DNA from: Hasllibacter halocynthiae
GTDB taxonomy: Bacteria; Pseudomonadota; Alphaproteobacteria; Rhodobacterales; Rhodobacteraceae
Length of the DNA: 64,000 nt
Assembly (NCBI RefSeq): GCF_003003095.1
Contig: NZ_PVTT01000001.1
Coordinates: forward strand, 496,001-560,000
Reading direction: 5' to 3'
Shown here: in pieces, positions 52,732-60,432 of the stretch
Layout of the letters: every line of letters begins with the position of its first letter
Position numbering within the stretch: position 1 is the first letter of the stretch
The notes under the pieces: generated by a model
Told to the model about the DNA's origin: nothing
The model's database searches: none
What the model saw: the letters and a program-made list of their open reading frames with translations, nothing else
Program-made: the position numbers and the translations under genes

Positions 52732-54573
52732 TCAGCCCTGGGCGGCGGCCAGCTTCTCCTCCGCGCGCAGCCAGAGGGTCTCGGCGCGGTCCATGGCCTC
52801 GCGGACCTCGGCGTACTTCTTCTGCCAGACCTCGCGCTCGCCCCCGCGGGCATCCTCGTAGAGCGCGGGGTCGGCGAGGCGGGCGGCGAGCTTGTCCTCC
52901 ATCGCGGAGAGCTTCTCGATCCGCTCCTCCGCGCGGCGGACCTCCGCCCGCAGGGCGAGGACGGCCTCGCGCGAGGGCCGGGGCCTGGGCTTGGCCTTGG
53001 GCTTCTCCTCGCGGGGGTTCTGCGCGCCGAGGAGGTGGGCGCGGTAATCCTCGAGGTCGCCGTCCCAAGGCGCCACGCGGCCCCCGGAGACCAGCCAGAG
53101 GCGGTCCGCGACGAGCGAGAGGAGGTGCATGTCGTGGCTGACGAGGATCACCGCGCCCGTGTACTCGGTCAGCGCCTCGACCAGCGCCTCGCGCGATTCG
53201 ATGTCGAGATGGTTCGTCGGCTCGTCCAGGATCAGCATGTGGGGTGCGTCGAGCGTCGCCAGCAGCAGCGACAGCCGCGCCTTCTGCCCGCCCGAGAGGC
53301 GCGCGACCGTGGTGTCGGCCTGGTCCGCCGTCAGCCCGAACCCCGCGAGGCGCGCGCGCAGCTTGCCCGGGGCTTCGGCCGGGAAGTGGCGGCGGAGGTG
53401 GTCGAGGGGGGTCTGGTCGACGACCAGCTCCTCGACCTGGTGCTGGGCGAAGTAGCCGACGCGCAGCGTGCGGGCCTTCGTCACGGTCCCCGCGAGGGCG
53501 GGCAGCTTGCCCGCGAGGAGCTTGGAGAGGGTCGACTTGCCCTCGCCGTTGCGCCCCAGCAGGGCGATCCGGTCGTCTTGGTCGATCCGCAGGGCGAGCT
53601 TCGACAGGACCGGGCGGCCGTCGTAGCCGACGGCGCCGCCGTCCATCGCGACGATGGGGGGCGACAGCTCCTCCGGCTCGGGGAAGGTGAAGCGGCGCAG
53701 CGCCGTCTCCTGCGGGGAGGTGATCGGCTTCATCCGGGCGAGGGCCTTCAGCCGCGACTGGGCCTGGCGCGCCTTGTCCGCCTTGTAGCGGAAGCGGTCC
53801 ACGTAGGACTGGAGGTGGGCGCGCCGCTGCTCCTGCTTCCTGGCTTCGGCCTCCTGCGCCGCGAGCCGGGCCGCGCGGGTCTCGGCGAAGGCGTCGTAGC
53901 CGCCCGCGTAGAGGGTGAGGCGGCGGTCTTCGAGGTGGAGGATATGGCCCACCGCGCGGTTCAGGAGGCCCCGGTCGTGCGAGATCACGAGGACGGTGTG
54001 GGGGTAGCGGGCGAGGTAGGATTCGAGCCAGAGCGCGCCTTCGAGGTCGAGGTAGTTCGTCGGCTCGTCCAGGAGGAGGAGGTCGGGCTGCGCGAAGAGC
54101 ACCCCGGCCAGCGCCACGCGCATCCGCCAGCCGCCCGAGAAGGCGCTGCAGGGCATGTGCTGCTGCCCCTCGTCGAAGCCGAGGCCCTTCAGGATCGCCG
54201 AGGCGCGCCCCTCGGCCGACCAGGCGTCGATGTCGGCGAGCCGCGTCTGCACCTCGGCGATGCGGGCAGGGTCCTGGCTGGTGTCGGCGAGGAGGGCGGC
54301 GCGTTCGATATCGGCTTCGAGAACGGTGTCGAGGAGGGTCGCCTCCGACCCCGGCACCTCCTGCGAGACGCCGCCGATGCGGGCGCCCTTCGGAAGCTGG
54401 ATCGTCCCCACCTCCAGCGGCAGCTCGCCCCGGATGGCGCGGAAGAGGGTCGTCTTGCCCGTCCCGTTGCGCCCCACGATGCCGACCTTGTGCCCGTCCG
54501 GCACGACGGCCGACGCCCCCTCCAGCAGGGGGCGTCCGGCGACGGAGAGCGTGATGTCCTCGATGCGGAGCAT
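52732..54573 (-). CDS. ABC-F family ATPase (Uup/YheS type)
   Basis: Soluble tandem ABC ATPase of 613 residues; ABC-F proteins act on the ribosome rather than in transport. Domain 1 has GRNGTGKTTLFRAI and FSGGWRMRVALAG with LLLLDEPTNYLDLEG. Domain 2 has GRNGEGKSTLSKLL, LSGGQKARLSLLL and LILDEPTNHLDIES. Between them is the arginine-rich P-site tRNA-interaction linker. The C-terminal ~90 residues form a coiled coil (VLALRAEVRRAEERIEKLSAME), as in Uup/YheS. No membrane helices. The exact subfamily is unsettled. Confidence 0.92.
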   Translation of the reverse strand: MLRIEDITLSVAGRPLLEGASAVVPDGHKVGIVGRNGTGKTTLFRAIRGELPLEVGTIQLPKGARIGGVSQEVPGSEATLLDTVLEADIERAALLADTSQDPARIAEVQTRLADIDAWSAEGRASAILKGLGFDEGQQHMPCSAFSGGWRMRVALAGVLFAQPDLLLLDEPTNYLDLEGALWLESYLARYPHTVLVISHDRGLLNRAVGHILHLEDRRLTLYAGGYDAFAETRAARLAAQEAEARKQEQRRAHLQSYVDRFRYKADKARQAQSRLKALARMKPITSPQETALRRFTFPEPEELSPPIVAMDGGAVGYDGRPVLSKLALRIDQDDRIALLGRNGEGKSTLSKLLAGKLPALAGTVTKARTLRVGYFAQHQVEELVVDQTPLDHLRRHFPAEAPGKLRARLAGFGLTADQADTTVARLSGGQKARLSLLLATLDAPHMLILDEPTNHLDIESREALVEALTEYTGAVILVSHDMHLLSLVADRLWLVSGGRVAPWDGDLEDYRAHLLGAQNPREEKPKAKPRPRPSREAVLALRAEVRRAEERIEKLSAMEDKLAARLADPALYEDARGGEREVWQKKYAEVREAMDRAETLWLRAEEKLAAAQG

Positions 54574-54604
54574 GGGGGGGCGTTAGGATGCCGCGCGAGG
54601 CACC

Positions 54605-55015
54605 TCAAGGCTGCGAGGGCGGGCCCTTCAACTCGAGAAGGTTGCCGGAGGGGTCGCGGACGTAGAGCGCGAGGCCCATGCCGCGCGCCCCGACCTGCCG
54701 CACCTCCTTCACGACGGGCACGCGGTGGGCGGCGAGATGGGCGCGCAGGGCGTCGTCCGTCACCCCGTTCACCGCCAGCGCGAGGTGGTGGGCGTTCTCG
54801 CCCCGGGACGGCGGGGCGGCGTAGGCCGCTTCGGGCGCGTGGCGGTCCCAGAGGCCGATCACCATCGGGCCGAACCAGAGATGCTCCATCGCGATGTCCG
54901 GGAAGGACCAGGCGGGGCGGCAGCCGAGGACGTCGACGTAGAAGCGGAAGGCGTCGCCCATGTCGTCTACCCAGAGGACGACGTGGTCGAGGCCGGCGGG
55001 CGTGAAGGGCGGCAT
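54605..55015 (-). CDS. VOC superfamily (glyoxalase/bleomycin-resistance fold) protein
   Basis: Small 136-residue protein with the paired beta-alpha-beta-beta-beta units of the vicinal oxygen chelate fold: [27 protein letters not shown] at the start, HHLALAVNG in the middle and [20 protein letters not shown] at the end. Possible metal ligands are His, His and Glu in these segments. The reaction (dioxygenase, glyoxalase or other) is not identifiable. It lies upstream of the ABC-F gene on the same strand and divergent from ndk. Confidence 0.85.
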   Translation of the reverse strand: MPPFTPAGLDHVVLWVDDMGDAFRFYVDVLGCRPAWSFPDIAMEHLWFGPMVIGLWDRHAPEAAYAAPPSRGENAHHLALAVNGVTDDALRAHLAAHRVPVVKEVRQVGARGMGLALYVRDPSGNLLELKGPPSQP

Positions 55016-55093
55016 GCGGGGCTTCTAGCCCGGGGGTTTGCCCGTGGCGAGGAGGGTGCTAGGCGCGCGCCGGAATCCACATGGAGGCGGCAC

Positions 55094-55516
55094 ATGGCCA
55101 CCGAACGCACCCTTTCGATCATCAAGCCCGACGCGACGAAGCGGAACCTGACCGGCGCCATCAACAAGAAGTTCGAGGACGCGGGCCTGCGCATCGTCGC
55201 GCAGAAGCGCATCCGCCTGACCGAGGAGCAGGCCGGCCGGTTCTACGACGTCCACCGCGAGCGCCCCTTCTTCGGGGAGCTGACCGAGTTCATGGCCTCG
55301 GGCCCGGTGGTCGTGCAGGTGCTGGAGGGAGAGGGCGCGATCGCGAAGAACCGCGAGGTGATGGGCGCGACGAACCCCTCCGACGCCGCCGAGGGGACCA
55401 TCCGCGCCGAGTTCGCCGAATCGGTCGGCGAGAACAGCGTCCACGGCTCGGACGCACCGGAGACGGCGAAGGAGGAGATCGCGTTCTTCTTCTCGGGCCT
55501 CGAGATCGTCGGCTAG
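55094..55516 (+). CDS. ndk: nucleoside-diphosphate kinase
   Basis: Balances NTP/dNTP pools by phosphate transfer through a phosphohistidine. The 140-residue length is standard. [21 protein letters not shown] contains Lys11; active-site His117 lies in [21 protein letters not shown] and [14 protein letters not shown] are also canonical. ATG 55094 has ggagg at ribosome-site distance. Its stop overlaps by four bases a small minus-strand reading frame that looks like a remnant or tiny gene. Confidence 0.97.
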   Translation: MATERTLSIIKPDATKRNLTGAINKKFEDAGLRIVAQKRIRLTEEQAGRFYDVHRERPFFGELTEFMASGPVVVQVLEGEGAIAKNREVMGATNPSDAAEGTIRAEFAESVGENSVHGSDAPETAKEEIAFFFSGLEIVG

Positions 55517-55671
55517 CGCCGGCGCATCGTCCCGATCCCGTCGAGGGCCGCTTCGAGATCGGGGCGGCCCTTCGTCTTTCGGGTCAGCGCGTCGAACCGT
55601 ACCCGAAGCGCCTTCTTCTCCTCGGCCTTGCACTCGTTCCAGGGACGGCTCTGCAGGCCCATCCCGATCAC
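55513..55671 (-). CDS. very small basic protein or C-terminal gene remnant
   Basis: A frame of about 52 residues (from GTG 55671; ATG 55662 gives 49) with gene-like composition: [20 protein letters not shown], then [19 protein letters not shown]. It is Lys/Arg-rich, likely helical, and I do not recognise it. A stop lies 42 bases upstream of the GTG in the same frame, and no ribosome site is visible. It may be the tail of a gene lost upstream. It converges on ndk with overlapping stops. Confidence 0.35.
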   Translation of the reverse strand: MIGMGLQSRPWNECKAEEKKALRVRFDALTRKTKGRPDLEAALDGIGTMRRR

Positions 55672-55740
55672 GCGATGGCCGATGGAGCGCTGTCGGTGTC
55701 CGCTTTACAGCGGGCGGGCGCAGGCGGCGTCGGCGCCCGT

Positions 55741-55910
55741 CTAGCGCAGCTCCTCGGCGGCGGTGATCCCGGCGCGGGCGAAGGCAGCCTCCAGTGCCGG
55801 GGCGAGTTTCGGATGCCGGAAATCGCGGTCACGCGCGACGATCAACCCTGCGACCGCACGCCCGGCAAGGGCGGGGCGATCACGTCGGGCGCGAGGTTCA
55901 GGGCGTCCAT
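55741..55910 (-). pseudogene. small frameshifted gene of unknown function
   Basis: From ATG 55910 the frame reads MDALNLAPDVIAPPL and then meets a stop. Adding one base in the C run at about 55868-55872 continues to AGRAVAGLIVARDRDFRHPK and LAPALEAAFARAGITAAEEL, ending at 55741, about 56 residues in all. The coherent sequence on both sides of the break suggests a real small gene with a one-base deletion or a sequencing error. I do not recognise the family. It lies directly beside the left attachment repeat of the mobile element. Confidence 0.4.
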
Positions 55911-55929
55911 CCGAACGGGGATCGTAGGC

Positions 55930-55974
55930 TGGCTCCGGCGGTAGGGATCGAACCTACGACCAATTGATTAACAG
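55930..55974. repeat. attachment site copy (left), orphan tRNA-Asn 3' end
   Basis: A 45-base sequence identical to 59337-59381. Read on the minus strand it begins in the anticodon loop (ctgttaa) and runs through the T arm, acceptor strand and CCA of tRNA-Asn; the 5' half of the tRNA is absent here. The integrase gene starts about 145 bases to its right. Confidence 0.9.
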
Positions 55975-56119
55975 CTCCCCGGCGCACGCCGTGGGCGGTC
56001 GTGCAGAGTCTTGCCGGGGTTCGCGAAGGTCCTGAAACGGCGCACTTTTCTTGTGACGGTCCATGTCGGGCGGTGCTCGGCATCGGGCCTCGGGCCGGGC
56101 CTCACGAGGAAGGAAAGCC

Positions 56120-57247
56120 ATGACCACCAAGCTCACACAGGCCACCGTCAGGAGGGCGCTCGACAAGCACCCGCCGGGCGTCCAGCTCCACGACGACCAA
56201 GTCTCGGGCCTACGCCTCGTCGTGGGCAAGACCTCCGCCAGCTATAAGCTGGTTGGCCGGATCAACGACGGGTCGAAGCGCTACGTCTCCATCGTCGTCG
56301 GCCGGACGGACGAGGTGTCGCTGAAGGACGCCCGCGACGAGGCCACCCGCCTGCGCCTCGCGCTGCGCCGGGGCGAGGACCCGCGGTCGAGGAAGACAGC
56401 CGTCCCGAACGTCGGGGCCGCGCTGGACGCCTACCTCGCAGGACGGCCCGACCTCTCGCCCGCGACCGTCGAGTGGTATCGGAAGCTGATGCGCGGCCCC
56501 CTCGCGCCCCTTAGGACCGTGCCGATGGACAAGCTAGAGCGGACCAAGGTGCGCGCCCTCCACGAGCGGATCACGAAGACCGCGCCCACGATGGCGAACG
56601 GGGCAATGCGGCTGCTGAAGGCGCTCGCGAACGACGTGGCGCGCACCCACGACCTGCCGCCGAACGTGGTCTCGCGGGCGGTGAAGATGAACAAGGACAA
56701 GGTGAGGGACTGGGCGGTGCGGCCGGAGGACATGTCCGCCCTCTGGTCAGCGATCGACGGGCTGGAGGACGAGAGGCGGCGGACGGCCTGGACGGCGCTC
56801 CTCACGACCGGCCTCAGGTCCCACGACGTCAGGTCGATGCGGTGGGAGCACGTCGACCGGGACCGCGTGCTGACGGTGCCCTGCCCGAAGGGCGGGGAGG
56901 ACCGAGCGTTCCGGCTGCCGCTGACCCGCTTCCTCCTCCAGCGGCTGGAGGCGCTGCCCCGGACGTCGGACTGGATCTTCCCCGCGGCGTCCAGGACCGG
57001 CTACCTATCCGAGCTCCGCAGGACGGACGCGTTCCCATACGCGCCCCACGCCATGCGGCACACTTGGAGGACGATGGCGCTGGAGGCCGGCGTGGACCTG
57101 TCGATGGCGATGGTCCTGATGAACCACAAGCCGCAGGGCGTGACGTGGAACTACGTGACGAAGGCCAACCTGCTGGGGCCGATGCGCGACGCCGCCGAGC
57201 GCGTCTGCTCGACGCTGACCTCCTACCGCGGCCAGGAGGCGCCGTAG
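56120..57247 (+). CDS. int: tyrosine site-specific integrase
   Basis: Recombinase of 375 residues that would integrate and excise the element at tRNA-Asn. The N-terminal arm-binding domain (about 1-100) has the DUF4102-like LRLVVGKTSASYKLVGRINDG segment. A core-binding domain (about 105-200) is followed by the catalytic domain. Catalytic residues are Arg233 (TTGLRSHDV), His310 and Arg313 (HAMRHTWRT), His336 (LMNHKPQG) and the nucleophile Tyr345 (WNYVTK). All are present and the length is normal, so it may be functional. ATG 56120 has aggaaag upstream. It has more AAG/ATC use and slightly lower GC than neighbours. Confidence 0.95.
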   Translation: MTTKLTQATVRRALDKHPPGVQLHDDQVSGLRLVVGKTSASYKLVGRINDGSKRYVSIVVGRTDEVSLKDARDEATRLRLALRRGEDPRSRKTAVPNVGAALDAYLAGRPDLSPATVEWYRKLMRGPLAPLRTVPMDKLERTKVRALHERITKTAPTMANGAMRLLKALANDVARTHDLPPNVVSRAVKMNKDKVRDWAVRPEDMSALWSAIDGLEDERRRTAWTALLTTGLRSHDVRSMRWEHVDRDRVLTVPCPKGGEDRAFRLPLTRFLLQRLEALPRTSDWIFPAASRTGYLSELRRTDAFPYAPHAMRHTWRTMALEAGVDLSMAMVLMNHKPQGVTWNYVTKANLLGPMRDAAERVCSTLTSYRGQEAP

Positions 57248-57335
57248 GCCGTGCGTGTCTCGTGCTGAGCGCCTTGGCAGCCGTCCGAGGCGTTCCGGTA
57301 GCCTGAGGCCGCCGAGAGCCGCCGAAAAGCTCTGC

Positions 57336-57371
57336 AAGAAAAATTGGCGGCGGGCGCCAAGGCCCGCCGCC
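57336..57371 (-). terminator. intrinsic terminator for the minus-strand primase remnant
   Basis: Perfect 10-bp stem (ggcggcgggc at 57346-57355 with its complement at 57362-57371), six-base loop. Read on the minus strand it is followed by an AATTTTTCTT tract. It lies 28 bases beyond the stop at 57399, a textbook rho-independent terminator. Confidence 0.9.
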
Positions 57372-57398
57372 CTCCGTTCCTCCCCCGGGGGGCGCGGG

Positions 57399-58725
57399 CT
57401 ACCCGCGCCGTGCCTCCTCGGGCCAGGTCTCGTGCCTCTCGAACACGCCGTCGCCAGGGTCTGCTGCGACGTGTCCTGCGTGAGGAGGTATCCGACGACC
57501 TCCTGGAGCGTGGACCGGACCTCCTCGTCGTCGGGGAACACCTGCTCGAGGAACGCCAGCCAGGCCGTCGGCTCGGGCGCGGACGGGTCGTAGCGGACGG
57601 GCGAGGCGTTCCGGTTCACGAATCTCGGGTCCGCCGGGAGGAGGCGGCCCGTCGAGAGGTCGAGCAACCCGTTCCTGACGGCGAGCAGGTCCTCGGGGTC
57701 GGGATCGGCCGCCCTGGGCGGGTGCCAGGCGGGGAGCGCCCTCGGCCCCTGCCGCTGCGCGGTGGCGGCCCTCGTGACGTTCGACACGAGCCCGCCGTCC
57801 GCCGTCAGGCGCGCGACCTCCGCGCCCTTCCGGTAGGGTCGCCCGTCGGTCCAGCGCCAGACCCGCGACTCGAACGCCTCCGGCTCCTCCTCCACGTAGG
57901 AGTTCGCCGCCCCGTCGTAGCGGAGCCAGTCGCCGTTGCTGCGCACGAGCTCGACGCCTTCGAGCATCGCGCTCGCGATGACCATGGGCGCGCGGCCGGG
58001 GAGCGCCTCGGCCGGCGGCGGCGGCGCCGGGAGGGCGCCCTCGGGAACGTCCGCATCGTCCCCCTCGAAGTCGGTTGCGGCCGCCTCGTGGTCCGGCGGG
58101 ACGAGGTGCGCCGCGCCCGAGGCGATCACGTCGCGGAACAGGGTGCGCTCGGTCACGCGTCGGCCCTTTGTGTCGGCGTGCAGGCTGTCCCAGCGACGGC
58201 CAATGATCCAGGAGTCCGCGGCGTATTGCGGGTCGGACGTCGACCACTCGATGAACTCCTGCCGGCCCTCGCCCGCGGTGGCGTGGTGGCAGGCCATCAT
58301 CATCGTCAGCCACCGATCCTGGTCCCGGTAGGCCGTCGGGTCGAGCACCCCGAGGATCGCCTCTAGCCTCTCTGGTGTCACCGTGCCGACCGCAGCGGTC
58401 CCGACGACCTCTGGCTTGGTCAGCGCAGAGATTAACTCCGCCGGGGCATTCACGGCCACCGCGTCGTCCAGGGGGTCGAGTTCGAGCTGGTAGGTTCTGC
58501 CCGTCTCTGGATGGACCGATCCCGGCGCGACGACTTGGCGGCCGTGGGTCTTGAACTCGACACCGGGGTAGCCGTCCAAGGTCTCGACTATCATGACCTC
58601 AGCGGGTTTGGTCAGGTAAACGTGGAGCCCTCCGCCTCCGGTGACCACTCGGGGATGGGTGGGGAGGCCAAAGTCGGCAGCAAGCCGCGCAAGCGCGTCG
58701 TCGCCTTGCTCATAGTGCCTGGGGT
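57399..58725 (-). pseudogene. truncated phage-type primase/polymerase-helicase
   Basis: Remnant of a bifunctional primase/polymerase with D5_N-like region. Homologous sequence starts mid-domain at DPRHYEQGDDALARL and continues with VVTGGGGLHVYLTKPAEV, YPGVEFKTHGRQVVAPGSVH, then a PriCT-like region (YRDQDRWLTMMMACHHATAG) and the D5_N region (LLAVRNGLLDLSTGRLLPADP, VRSTLQEVVGYLLTQDTSQQ). The first half of the Prim-Pol domain is missing. After TSQQ the expected Walker A helicase domain is missing too: the frame shifts into a tail (GDGVFERHETWPEEARRG) that reaches the stop at 57399. It cannot prime or unwind as it stands. Confidence 0.8.
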
Positions 58726-59111
58726 CCGCATTTCTGATGCCGGCGTCGGACGTCCGTGCCAACCTTCCGCGGGTGGTTACGACCGACGGGATCGTGAGGC
58801 TCAAACGTCGGTGGGGTGTGTCAGCCGTAGCGCTCGCATACCGGCTCCATAAGATGGGCCGAATGACCGAATGGCAGTACGTCCAAGTCAGTCGCCAGTA
58901 CCGGACCGAGGAGCCCAACCCGATGGATCGCGAGCGATCCGCTGTCTGGGACGCGGTCCTGCGCGAGCTCTGGCAGGACGGCATGTCCCGCGGTCGGGTG
59001 GCACGCGCCCTCGGCATTCCCGAAGACGAACTCCACGCCCTCTTGTTCGGCCTAACCGAGCAAGCCCCGACTCCTGCTTGTGGTAGCGGGCGCGCCCTTC
59101 GCGCTCTTTGA
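58725..59111 (+). pseudogene. N-truncated ImmA/IrrE-family regulator
   Basis: C-terminal ~128 residues of an ImmA/IrrE-type protein: SAFLMPASDVRANLP, VRLKRRWGVSAVALAYRLHK, MTEWQYVQVSRQYRTEEPNP and a C-terminal helix-turn-helix-like VARALGIPEDELHALLFGL. The N-terminal domain with the HExxH metalloprotease site, which in ImmA destroys phage/ICE repressors, is absent. The homology begins exactly where the homology of the opposite-strand primase remnant begins, so both lost their 5' ends in one deletion. ATG 58737 could still start a short protein, but without known activity. Confidence 0.75.
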
Positions 59112-59336
59112 GGACATGAAGAGCGCGCCCGCGCAGGTCACTCCCGTATCTTCCCACGGAAGCCATGGCAGGAGGGACCATCGGACGGACGGCTAGGATC
59201 AGCGATGCAAATCGCGAGCGGATAAGCTCCAGGAACGATGATCGGTTCGAACGTGGCCTACGTCGGGCCTCGGGCCGGACAAGGAAAAGGCGTCGAGACC
59301 GTCAGGTGCTCAACGCCTTGTTCCAAATGCTGTTTT

Positions 59337-59381
59337 TGGCTCCGGCGGTAGGGATCGAACCTACGACCAATTGATTAACAG
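59337..59381. repeat. attachment site copy (right), within tRNA-Asn
   Basis: Identical 45-base counterpart of 55930-55974, forming the 3' part of the intact tRNA-Asn gene from anticodon loop to CCA. Integration at this place leaves the tRNA complete at this end of the element. Confidence 0.9.
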
Positions 59382-59411
59382 TCAACTGCTCTACCGCTGA
59401 GCTACGCCGGA
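59337..59411 (-). tRNA. tRNA-Asn (anticodon GTT)
   Basis: Read on the minus strand: acceptor tccggcg/cgccgga, D arm agctcagcggtagagc, anticodon loop ctgttaa (anticodon GTT), T arm taggttcgatcccta, discriminator G and encoded CCA. It serves as the attachment site of the integrative element, and is a substrate for queuosine insertion. Confidence 0.95.
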
Positions 59412-59425
59412 CCAGCGCCGGCGAT

Positions 59426-60337
59426 CTAGCCGGGGGGGGGCGCCGGCGCAAGGGGGTGGAAGATGGCCCCTTCGGAAAGCGGGCCGTCCGGGCGGGCGCG
59501 CCCCTGGCGGGTCTGATCGAGGAGGTGGGCAAGGACGTTGCGCGCGGCGGCGGGCATCAGCGGCGCCGGCACGTCGTAGAGGCGTTCGGCGAGGTCGTGG
59601 GCGGTGCCCGGCCGCGCGCGAAGGGCGGCCGCGATCTGGCGGTCGCGCAGGGCGCGGTGGGCGAGGACCGCGTCGATCCGGGCGGCGGGGTCCTCGACCG
59701 GGTCGCCATGGCCTGGCAGCAGGCGCGAGAAACCCGCCGATCGGACGCGCGCGCAGCTCGCGCGGAAACGTTCGAGATCGCCGTCGGGGGGCGAGATGAG
59801 CGTCGTCGCCCAGCCGAGGATGAGATCGCCGCACAGCAGGTCCGGTCCGGCGGCGAAGGCCAAGTGCCCGCCGAAATGCCCCGGCGTGTGGAGCGCCGCG
59901 ATGCGCGCGCCGCCCGTCTCGACCACCTCCCCGTCGCCCAGGGTGCGGTCGGGTCGGAAGGCCGCGTCGAGGCCCTCGCCGCCGCCCAGTGCGGCCAGTG
60001 CCGGCCCGGCCGGGCGCCCGGCCTCGGGCGGCCCGAAGGCGAGGACGGGCGCGCCCGTCTCGGCGGCGAGGGCAGGCGCGCTGGCCGAGTGGTCGAGATG
60101 GGCATGCGTGACGAGGATGGCGGCGATCCGCTCGCCCGGACCGAGCGCCGCGAGCAGCGCGCGGCGATGGCGGGGATCGTCCGGCCCGGGATCGACCAGC
60201 GCCACGGCGCCCGTGCCGACGACGTAGCCGTTCGTGCCGGGCCCCGTCAGCGGCGAAGGGTTCGGCGCCACCACCCGCCGCACGAGCGGCGAGAGCCGCA
60301 CCGCACGGCCCGGGGCGAGGTCGTCGGACGGGTCCAT
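59426..60337 (-). CDS. MBL-fold metallo-hydrolase (LACTB2/glyoxalase II-like)
   Basis: Metallo-beta-lactamase-fold protein, 303 residues, cytoplasmic. Metal motif THAHLDHS lies near residues 77-84, with a further His in HTPGHFGGHLAF, the bridging Asp in LLCGDLILGW and the last His in LLPGHGDPVEDP. A C-terminal winged-helix-like tail (AARNVLAHLLDQTRQG) matches the LACTB2-like subgroup, some of which are RNases or thioesterases. Its substrate is unknown. It starts about 95 bases from the divergent sensor kinase gene. Confidence 0.92.
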   Translation of the reverse strand: MDPSDDLAPGRAVRLSPLVRRVVAPNPSPLTGPGTNGYVVGTGAVALVDPGPDDPRHRRALLAALGPGERIAAILVTHAHLDHSASAPALAAETGAPVLAFGPPEAGRPAGPALAALGGGEGLDAAFRPDRTLGDGEVVETGGARIAALHTPGHFGGHLAFAAGPDLLCGDLILGWATTLISPPDGDLERFRASCARVRSAGFSRLLPGHGDPVEDPAARIDAVLAHRALRDRQIAAALRARPGTAHDLAERLYDVPAPLMPAAARNVLAHLLDQTRQGRARPDGPLSEGAIFHPLAPAPPPG

Positions 60338-60432
60338 GGGCGCGAGCCTGCCCCGGACGCGGGGCGGGGTCCATCGGGGGCGGCCGGCGCCCCCGCCTTG
60401 CCCGCGGAGGGCCCGCGGGGCAGGCAGGGGGG

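Larger units (their letters stand above)
55930..59381. mobile_element. small decayed integrative element in tRNA-Asn
   Basis: About 3.4 kb bounded by identical 45-base direct repeats (55930-55974 and 59337-59381). The right copy is the 3' half of an intact tRNA-Asn gene; the left copy is an orphan tRNA tail. Inside are an apparently intact tyrosine integrase, a truncated primase/polymerase-helicase gene on the opposite strand, and a truncated ImmA/IrrE-like gene. There are no structural phage, conjugation or obvious cargo genes. I infer a satellite phage or island reduced by internal deletion. Confidence 0.85.

Noticed and set aside
59165-59374. Open frame of ~69 residues running into tRNA-Asn
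   Set aside because: Its C terminus is antisense tRNA sequence (the common APAVGIEPTT artefact translated from tRNA DNA).
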